A stretch of 64,000 nt of DNA from Adineta ricciae (taxonomy: Eukaryota; Rotifera; Eurotatoria; Adinetida; Adinetidae): assembly GCA_905250025.1 (NCBI GenBank), contig CAJNOJ010000151.1:124001-188000 (forward strand). The letters are read 5' to 3'. Below the pieces are notes generated by a model. The model searched no databases. It worked only from the letters and a program-made list of their open reading frames with translations, and had not been told where the DNA came from. Within the stretch, counting starts at the first letter, position 1, and the number at the start of each line of letters is the position of its first letter. The position numbers and the translations under genes were made by a program. Shown piece after piece: positions 56,274-64,000 of this stretch.

Positions 56274-59200
56274 ATGAGCGATAAACAACGACCATCCATT
56301 GCCTTATCAGTTGGTTTGAAGGGAGTCGCTGCTGCGTCAAAATTTAAAGGATTACTGAACCAACCAAGTCTAAGCTCTTTCTCAAAGTATAGAACAGTAG
56401 TCGTTGTTTCCGAAAAGATCATCTATGAGAGTTTATTTTAGTCCGGAGGATGTCAAAGAAGAACGAATTGAAATTCAGAATCTTTTGCGATTAGAAGATT
56501 TGGAGAAATTACGTTCAGAAGGATTTGTATGTGAAAGATTACAATGGAACGTTTTCTTGATTTCTATTCTCTCTCTAGTCTGGAAACAAATCGCTGAATA
56601 AAGAACAATTCATCTCATTTTTAAGACAAGCTTTGCCGCGTGGAACTAATAGAGATGTATGTTGAACTTCATATCGCATGAATTCGGATCAATTTTGATG
56701 ATTTACTTTTCAGTATGATGAACTATTCGAAGCCGTAGATGTGACAAAAGAAGGTCGTATCTCATGGTTCGATACTCTTGTTTGAAATGACTGAACTTGT
56801 TACGAATTATTTCATTTTTTAGGGATAATCTAGCGGAATACATCGTCTTGAAATTAACTGATAGTGATGATCGGCAAAAAGCAACGACCATACCTAGTTG
56901 GAAAGGTGGAAAATCTGCCATCAAGTAATCGTACACATTAATCACGAAATTCCGTTTTTGTTTTGACTGTGATCGTTGTTTAGTTCCCATCGAGATTCGA
57001 TCAAACGTATTCAACATATGGATAGTTTGGGTCGATATATATCATTGAGTCGAGTACGAAGAGAATAAACTGAGAGATTCCCGTTGAAAGTAGAATGTTG
57101 TTGTTTTAGGAAGGAACGATTTGTATTTACGATGATGATATGCAGCTTTTTAAATCAATCTCAGCGTCAACTGAAAATTGTAAATCGAGAGATTTATGGA
57201 TAACGGATTTTGCGCTCATGCCGAACAACAGCAAAATAGCATTAGCGTACACATCAAAAGAAATCAGTAAGACTTTTCATCCTTGAGATGTATTTGATCT
57301 CTTTTCTGTTTTAGTTATTTTTGACATGACACCAAAATTAGAATTGAATTTATCCTATCGAATCGTTGGAATGGAAGGAACGCCTTTCTGTTTGGATTAT
57401 TGGTAACACTACCGAGTAGAAAGTGTCGGATTTTTACTGAAGGAAATTGTATTTAGGTTTGATCCAGAAAATTTGAATGATGCCATTTTGAGTTGGGGTG
57501 ATGTGAAAGGAAACGTTCATGCTATCTTTTTCAACTCCGCTGTAATTGCTTTGATTGAACGACCTGCCAGACAAACAACTGATGCAGGTTTGTTTCTATA
57601 CGAAATTTACTTATGCTAATTGAAAAACTTTTATTGTTTCAGAATATAAAAAAGTTCAATTAGCAGATATAGCAAATGGAAATTATAAGAATGCATCCTA
57701 CGCAACATATCACGCGCATGGCGAATGGACTCGGAAAGGTTTGACAGGCAGTTTAATGAGTAGAAGTTAACAGGATTATGTTTAGTTAAGTATGTTGAAC
57801 ATCTGGAATGTTTTGTCTCGTGTTCGACAGATGCGAAAACGGCGCTGGTGTTTGCTTGGTTGGAAAAATCTGGATTAACTGTTCGAAAGTAGGTGAAAAC
57901 GAGAATTTATGAAAGAGAAAGATCGATCTTTTGTTGATGTTATTTAATCTACGAATTCTTCTAGTCCGGATATTATTCGCGATCGAAGGTATATTTACGA
58001 ATAAAGTCATGAAAACTAACTTATCATGTTTGAAAACAATTTAATCACGGAGAATAATACGAATTTGAAATAATAGTCCTATTTCACATCTTGATCAGTC
58101 TTTTCTTTTTCTTAGTAATTATTCCGTTCGTGTCCGACGACTACGTGAAGGAAGGTATGCCTTCATCATTGTCACATCCTCAACCTTCGAATTCTTTTGT
58201 TCAGGAATACAGTATACATCGAACAAGGCGTCAATTCATTTGATTACTCGAGAAATTTCAATCTAATTGGTAAGAATCCTGATGATTGTTCTCAGTAGAA
58301 AGACATTTGATTTGCTTCTGTGACTACAAAATAAACAGTAAATTACCTTGAGACCCTCAACGTCAAAATCGGCTTCTTTCGCTTGGTTTCGTCGTCTTAG
58401 AAACAGTACTTTCATTTCTCTACATTTCATTAATCTCTTTAGCAACTGCTGGTGCGAATTGTCAAGTTCGATTATGGAATCCATTCGTTCTGTCTAAACC
58501 AAATGGAGTAAGATAAACTTTCTTAGTAAGAAACTTCCTATTCCTCAATCTCTGCTAGACGTTGATTGGTCATATGCGATCTGTGCTCTTCGTACAGTTC
58601 ATTCATAGTCGTGCCCAAGTGATAAGCTTTTCCAAAGATAAAATATTACGTATATGGGATGTTCAATTACAAATCTGTCTTCAACGTTTAGCGAATATAT
58701 TTCCACGTGGACCCGAAGGTAAGAAGCGACATGCAAAAGAAAAGGCAAAGTAATTTGATTAATCTTGGTTAAGAAAACAGAGTTCGAGAAATGTTTTGTT
58801 CCTTAAACGGCTTCGCATAAAAATCGATAATTTCGTTGACAATCATCCGCATACAATCCACATGATGTCACACTCACACATAGTTCATTATTGCTGATCG
58901 TTGCTAAACTCATATACTCTGTTTGTGAACACCAAATATCATGTTGATTCAATTGTGCGACTTCTCCATTATCATACCAACGAAAAACTGCTGTCGGAAG
59001 TTGTCGGCGTGTTCGATAATTCGACTTTTTCTTATCGAACTGACTCGTCGCACCTATCCAGTAGACATAATCAGTTTGATCGTTATCGTTTTCTTGTGTG
59101 AAACTTTCTTTGAGATATTGAATATCTGTTCGATTAAGGTTCGATGCTAATTTCATTGTATACTCTTGTCCTTCGTCAATTGTATTGTCATCTTCGCAAT

Positions 59201-62200
59201 TCTCATTGGCTTCAGACCATGTTGATTTGTGATTGGAAAGACGAAAGCAACGATTACCGATCAATAGATCATGACAAGTAATGCATCGATGTAAACTCGT
59301 TGACCAAAATAACCGTTTCGGACATAAACAAGAACCAGATTGACAAGTCATAGAGGTTCTTTCTCCATCACAATCAGCATCGAGAGAACAAGCTTTTGCA
59401 GAATTGAGAGAAAGTGTTGTGCTCTCCAGATTTGGATTCGAGGATGGTGCTCTCAAACTTCCATAGGTATTTATCGAAGGAATATTAACTGCAGAGACGT
59501 TTTGGATTGTTGATTGAGTGCTTGTTTGGCCAAAATTTTCATAATTGACAGGACTGTCAAGACTGTTGACTAGAATGTCTAATGCAGTGGCAAATTTTCT
59601 AGGAATACAAAAAAAACGAAGATAATGAGGATCGATTTCAGAGAGAACCAATTGACCTTAATGCATATTTATCTGGTAGTAATTCTTCACTTTTTTTGTC
59701 GAGTTTTAAACAGAAGAAATTTGCTCCGATTTGTTCGATTGATTTATTGAAAAGAATCAATGTTGATTGCCGGTTATATTCGTATTGATTCTGATCTTTA
59801 ATTTGTCGAATGAAACTTTCGATATACGACGAATCGCTGATAAACTCCTGGTCAGTTAATTCACAATTTACATAACAGGAGATCATTGTTGATGTGACAT
59901 GTAAGAACAGAACTAGAGTAGTATTCGGTGAATAGATCCGATCGGTGGACTTGTCGGCGTAGAGAACAAACTGAGTGCGATTTTCATTATTAAATCGAAT
60001 GTGGAATAAATGTTCGTTCGGATAATACAGAATTTGAAATTTTAACTGAGGAATACTGAAGATCGCCTTCGTTGTATTGATTTTATCGATATGAATCTTG
60101 TAAATAATTGTGAATGAGTCCGAGGAAGGAGTTTGTTGTTGATTATGTCTTCTAGATTGAAATCAAACAAACAGAATAAGAATACGAATTTTTTTTTACC
60201 TTGATCGAAGTTTTCGACGTTGGACTTTCTCGATCACATGCTGCATCTTTCGAATCAATGGCCGTGCGATAATTGTTGTCGTTCTATTCTCTAGAACCTG
60301 ATTGGTTTGCATTGGTTTACACGAATAAATCTCGAATACCTCTTGCGGTGTTTCAACTTCATGATGTTCGACATAATCACTAACATTTTCCACTTTATAA
60401 ATTGGACTTTTGTCATCGAAGACAATGGTCGAGTAAAGAAAATAGGAATCGATTAATTTGCAATTGATATACGTTTCCAATTTGATTCCATCACGAATAG
60501 CAACGAATATCATATGATTAACCGAATTGTACAACAAATCCGCCCGTTCAATGTTTAATTTGATTGATTGTTCTCGTTGTTTTACCGTTCCATTCGGATG
60601 CCGTGTTTCGATATCAACCGCAATCGATCGGTCATAGCTCGACAGTGCAAACGAAAGATATTTTTGTTCTTGTTGCTTCGTTGTTAACGTAAACAATGGA
60701 GTGAAAAATCCTTGAAATTGATATTGATCGAAGACAAACCAATGTTCAGTTGCAGAAACAACAGTTATCAAGAGAAGAATGAGTAGATTTCGCATGATGT
60801 TAACTCGATACTATACACTTGTTTGAAATGAAAATGATCGAAGAAGAAGAAATTGTGACTGAGCAAAATAAGATGAAATCTGATCGGTGCACACAAAACA
60901 TCTCGGCAATTAGGGTAATTGGTAGAGGAGAAGAGAAAACAAAACAAGAAGTGAACTTGTCATTGAAATTTATCTTTGGACTTTGATCGTTATCGTATTT
61001 TTTATAAATAACTTTCGTGTTGTTTAGTGGAAATCTTCTGTTGGTTCGATGATGCGCGGAGTCGATTCTTTGCGACATTTCGAACAAATATTTTAATGTG
61101 GGAAATCAAACCTGACGTGAAAAGTCGAATTGTCACTCACGAACGATCGATTGTTGCTGCTCGATATCTGATTAAACATAAACAAGTAAGCTTCGATCGA
61201 TTGGCTTTGATATAAATTTGTTTTGATCGATTTATAGGTCATGGTTGTGTGTCAAGCGGGTGATATCAGTTTTTGGTCATTGGAAGGTCAAAGAACAAAT
61301 CGATTTAGTGAGAAGAGTATTGGCGAAAATGTAGATACGACGTGTTTGGGTTTCGATGAGTTTGGAGAGAAGTTTTATACGGGTGGAAGCGATGGAAAAA
61401 TTCGAGTGGGTAGAAATTGACTTGATGAGAAAGGAAATCATGAATAACAATTTAGATGTGGAATTACAATGGGCGAGTTTTACGAATTCTGGAAGCAAGT
61501 GGAAATGGTACAGCGGTAGAAATCACTCAAATTGAATCATTAAAACGACGAGTGGTTGCTGTGGGATGGAGCAAGTAAGATAAGGATGAAAAAGATTGAC
61601 TGTTTATGAGAATTGTTTTGAAGGCATTTAACTATTTTTCGTGATCTACAAGAGTCCGAAGGTAAACCCGCTTTTCCCACCGAATGGAAAGGAGATAAAG
61701 ACGAAGATACAAGAGAAGTAAACCCTTTTTTAATAGAACTTCTCCTTTCACTACCTTTGCTTTCCTAGGGACACGACGAAGATATTGTTTGTATGACTGT
61801 AACAGCATTTGCACCGCAATTACTCGCCACTGGAAGTATTGATGGTGATATTTGCATTTGGAATACTTCGTCTGAACTTTTCGTTCGTCGTCTCGATCAA
61901 CGAAAACGTCCAGTGAATTACCATCACGTTCAAGTAAGATACGCATTCACCTCTTCTGCTTTAACTGCTTCATGCTTTTTTCCCCCGTATTCACTAGTTA
62001 CAAGACAATTCAGCTGATTTTGCTCTGACAACACTAACTTTTCTTGATAAACGCATTACATCGAGTACGAATAATAATTCTACGGGAGCCAATTTAGTTT
62101 CATGTGGCGGTTTGGGCTTTGTTCGCTTTTGGAATGCGCATCTAGGAAAGCTCATAGGGGAATTTCAAGCACATACTGACGGTATATCACGAAAAACGCA

Positions 62201-63427
62201 AGTTGAAGACGTCGACTGAGTTTTCTCTTTTTAGTTGCGTCAATCATCATGGAAATTGATGTACGAAATAAGCACTTAGGCACAGGAGATGTTAATGGCC
62301 TTGTGAAAATTTGGAATATCGAAGAATATTGTTTACAATCGAATCAGTCCGATTTAATAACCGATCTTCCTCGTTCGTAGACATTATTTGAATATATTCG
62401 AATTTAAGTTGATTGTTTAGCTCTACTAGCGGAATTCAGTTCACATACGGATTTGATAACATGCATTGATTTCTTAGAAAAAGACTCACGAACGTTTGTA
62501 TTAACCTCATCTGCAGATGGTAGTGTGGTTCTTTCGGATATCAATGGAAACCCGTATGGAATATTCGGTCAGCCCAATCAATGGCATTTAGATGTTGATT
62601 TAGCGAAACTACGCGAAGAAGAACAGCAACAATTGAAAGCAAATCAATATGTGGATGAGTCCGAGGAAGATTCAAGATTATTTGAAGAAGAATCTCAATC
62701 ATCATTGTCAGCGAATTCGAATGTCCCAACTATGACTGACGAAGAAATTTTGACAAGACGATCCAACGTTTGGGAATCCACTTCTATCGGTATAAAATTT
62801 ATCTTAAAGAGCTTTGTTTGAATAATCTTCTTTTTCAAGGTGTCAGTTTTCGAGAAAAACGAACCAATCGTCGACAACGTAATCAGCCCGCGCTGATCAC
62901 CACAAAAGATTATTTGCTTTGGGAAAAAACAGGCTTAGCGCCTGGTGGTGCCTATGGCGTAAGTGAAAGTCATTCTGCTACAATCTCACAAATTCGACGT
63001 GATTTAGTCTATTGATACCTATGATCCACCTGTGATACCGGAGCAGAAAAAAACACCTCAGTCGACTTTGAATGCCGCGTGGCAAGCTACTAATTTCGGA
63101 GAAAATCCGCGACGTCGTCTCGTTCCCAACACGATTGGTTCAAGTAAGAAAAAGTCTTCACAGATCAGTAATTTCTATTCCTTTCAATTAGGTTTGAAAT
63201 CTGCTTTCGACGAACGTTCGTTATTTCCAAAATTCATTTTGGACTACGAAGCAAAACAACGTCATTTGTATGAACTGACTAATCAAGTACAACCATTAAC
63301 TGTTCCGTCAACAACAGTGTCGAATGTCAACGCACCAACACATATGCGTCAAGCAGCTGATGCGATATTAAAATTGAAACGAACAAGTTCAACTGCGACG
63401 AATTTCAGTGACCACAAAACCCAGTGA
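56274..63427 (+). CDS. EF-hand/WD40 protein of the WDR49-WDR64-WDY family
   Basis: Twenty-seven exons, all phases consistent, sum to 1104 residues. First exons are 56274-56386, 56442-56526, 56579-56656 and 56714-56766; the exon before the large intron is 58559-58718, the next 61028-61185; last is 63192-63427. The N terminus has a degenerate EF-hand region (SGNKSLNKEQFISFLRQALP, YDELFEAVDVTKEGRISWDN). The family hallmarks RQKATTIPSWKG, DLWITDFALMPNSNKIALAY and EGTPFCLDYWFDPENLNDAI follow, then WD40 repeats (GANCQVRLWNPF, SKDKILRIWDV, GGSDGKIRMWNY, GSIDGDICIWNT, GDVNGLVKIWNI). The tail is polar. EF-hand loops lack full calcium ligands. Family members are linked to cilia and sperm flagella. Exon 12 is only 24 bases. 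A 2309-base intron (58719-61027) hosts another gene. Confidence 0.9.
58803..60795 (-). CDS. Secreted C-type lectin-domain protein with LamG/TSPN-like N terminus, nested in a WDR intron
   Basis: Three exons (60795-60200, 60151-59657, 59598-58803) give 628 residues. Signal peptide MRNLLILLLITVVSATEHWF. Two related LamG/thrombospondin-N-like segments follow: one with VNHMIFVAIRDGIKLETYIN CKLIDSYFLYSTIVFDD, and one with NTTLVLFLHVTSTMISCYVN CELTD. Then comes a Cys-rich bridge (CSLDADCDGERTSMTCQSGS CLCPKRLFW). A C-terminal C-type lectin domain runs CITCHDLLIGNRCFRLSNHK STWSEANENCEDD, YVYWIGATSQFDKKKSN, FRWYDNGEV, SNNELCVSVTS, CQRNYRFLCEAV. The WIGA, W.D(N)G and final C..N.RFLCE motifs are classical. 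Calcium/sugar-binding EPN/QPD and WND motifs are absent, so carbohydrate binding is uncertain. It lies entirely within one intron of the opposite-strand WDR gene. Confidence 0.85.
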
Positions 63428-63559
63428 TAATATCGACCAAGACAAATCCGGTGATGTCAGATTGAGAAAACTAAACCAGCGAGAGAAAAGAGAAAAATGT
63501 TATATTAACTGATAAGTTGTTTGTTTTTATAAATTATTTTCTCATTCCACAAATAAATT
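63428..63559. terminator. Convergent 3' ends
   Basis: Only 132 bases separate the stop codons of the WDR gene and the minus-strand membrane protein. 'aataaa' near 63552 on the plus strand would serve the WDR transcript. Confidence 0.4.
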
Positions 63560-64000
63560 TTATTGATTTACAAACATCGCATTCGCTAGATCGACAGTTT
63601 GTCTATGTTCTCTTAAGACAAAAATAAGATTCACAATTGTATGAATTAACGCGACAGAAAACGTTACAATAAGAGACAATTGTAGTTGATTAGCTAAACT
63701 TTTGTCACAATACAAACTATAACAGTGTCTAGTTAGAGAATAGTTGATAGCGGAAAAGATCAGTGCAACTGTAGAAAAACCTAAATTGAAGCCATATAAA
63801 GGTGGAAGACGCATTAAAGGATAATGGGATCGAGCAGCAATGATCATCATGACAGCTCCTGCAATAACAAGCAAAGAACCAGACCATAATCCATGGTAAT
63901 ACGTAGAAAATGCATTGATAATAATCGCAATTTGTACACTGATTGCTACGATCCCCCACAAAGCATAGAAGAAACCAGAAACTGCGAAAAATATCCTCAG
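63560..64000 (-). CDS. Four-helix membrane protein, truncated by window end
   Basis: The frame runs in from base 64000 with no start codon inside the window (reads RIFFAVSGFFYALWGIVAIS at the edge) and ends at TAA 63562-63560. Four hydrophobic helices are visible: near FFAVSGFFYALWGIVAISVQ, LWSGSLLVIAGAVMMIIAAR, LYGFNLGFSTVALIFSAINY and LSLIVTFSVALIHTIVNLIF. A short polar tail (REHRQTVDLANAMFVNQ) follows. The second loop has Cys residues (HCYSLYCD). This resembles tetraspanning proteins of the MARVEL/MS4A/TMEM type in shape only; I cannot name the family. The start and any N-terminal extension lie beyond the window. Confidence 0.65.
   Translation of the reverse strand: MRIFFAVSGFFYALWGIVAISVQIAIIINAFSTYYHGLWSGSLLVIAGAVMMIIAARSHYPLMRLPPLYGFNLGFSTVALIFSAINYSLTRHCYSLYCDKSLANQLQLSLIVTFSVALIHTIVNLIFVLREHRQTVDLANAMFVNQ

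Noticed and set aside
56113..56422. Minus-strand frames ahead of the WDR gene
   Set aside because: They overlap antisense the first WDR exon, whose plus-strand reading joins in phase to conserved EF-hand/WD sequence.
58719..61027. Ending the WDR gene at 58752 and starting a new gene at 61027
   Set aside because: The frame at 58752 has no family-like end. The sequence resuming at 61028 is the expected continuation of the WD40 array with matching phase.
1..64000. tRNA genes, rRNA, CRISPR arrays, telomeric repeats, bacterial operons
   Set aside because: I scanned for obvious box B strings, long tandem short repeats other than those listed, and Shine-Dalgarno-led gene strings, and saw none. A covariance-model search would be needed to exclude tRNAs formally.

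Overview
The window reads as nuclear DNA of a small invertebrate, most probably a bdelloid rotifer. The DNA is AT-rich. Genes are packed on both strands and broken by many very short introns, mostly 40-60 bases with GT..AG ends. There are clearly animal genes (synapsin, SUMO, COP9 subunit 9, an adhesion GPCR, a WDR49/WDY-type WD40 protein). There is also an F-box protein of the kind I associate with bdelloid families, and several genes whose closest recognisable families are bacterial or amoebal. Bdelloid is an inference; no marker gene such as rRNA is present. Gene models below were spliced by eye. For every complete model I checked that exon phases agree and that the summed length is a multiple of three.

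Layout. 1-4659 (+): 3' end of a large unrecognised membrane protein. 4800-5123 (-): a two-helix membrane protein. 5577-6855 (+): F-box protein. 7102-8323 (-): PQ-loop transporter-like protein. 9285-15812 (-) and 16166-19787 (-): two tandem leucine-rich-repeat type I receptors. The first carries an insert of about 990 residues of Thr/Ser mucin-like repeat, containing a 360-base higher-order repeat. 22364-23068 (+): beta-trefoil lectin-like protein. 23355-24227 (-): disordered protein. 26363-28959 (+): synapsin. 29423-29629: candidate solo LTR. 29944-31911 (+): ACSF2-like acyl-CoA synthetase. 32002-33124 (-): unknown. 33552-35073 (+): Neuralized-like RING protein. 35332-36040 (-): secreted acidic protein. 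38143-38643 (+): SUMO. 39173-39711 (-): small unknown gene abutting an adhesion GPCR at 39708-43910 (-).

44637-46772 (+) is a secreted M13 peptidase of bacterial PepO-like character. 48416-52217 (-) holds three tandem countin-like saposin-domain secreted proteins. 52656-52955 (-) is COP9 subunit 9. 53747-54220 (+) is a Pro/Ala/Val-rich protein. 54733-55092 (+) is a YbaY/YscW-like protein. 55332-55576 (-) is a 52-residue three-exon gene whose last exon is duplicated just upstream. 56274-63427 (+) is a 27-exon WDR49/WDY-like gene with a complete C-type lectin gene (58803-60795, -) nested in its one long intron. 63560-64000 (-) is a truncated four-helix membrane protein.

The genes do not form one pathway. 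They group as cell-surface recognition and adhesion (two LRR receptors, adhesion GPCR, CTLD protein, beta-trefoil, countin-like cluster), ubiquitin-like signalling (F-box, RING, SUMO, COPS9), and neuronal, ciliary and metabolic housekeeping (synapsin, WDR, ACSF2). The strongest 'second look' items are the LRR-mucin receptor with its recently expanded repeat, the countin-like cluster, the PepO-like peptidase with acquired introns, the nested lectin gene, and the duplicated terminal exon at 55.3-55.7 kb.
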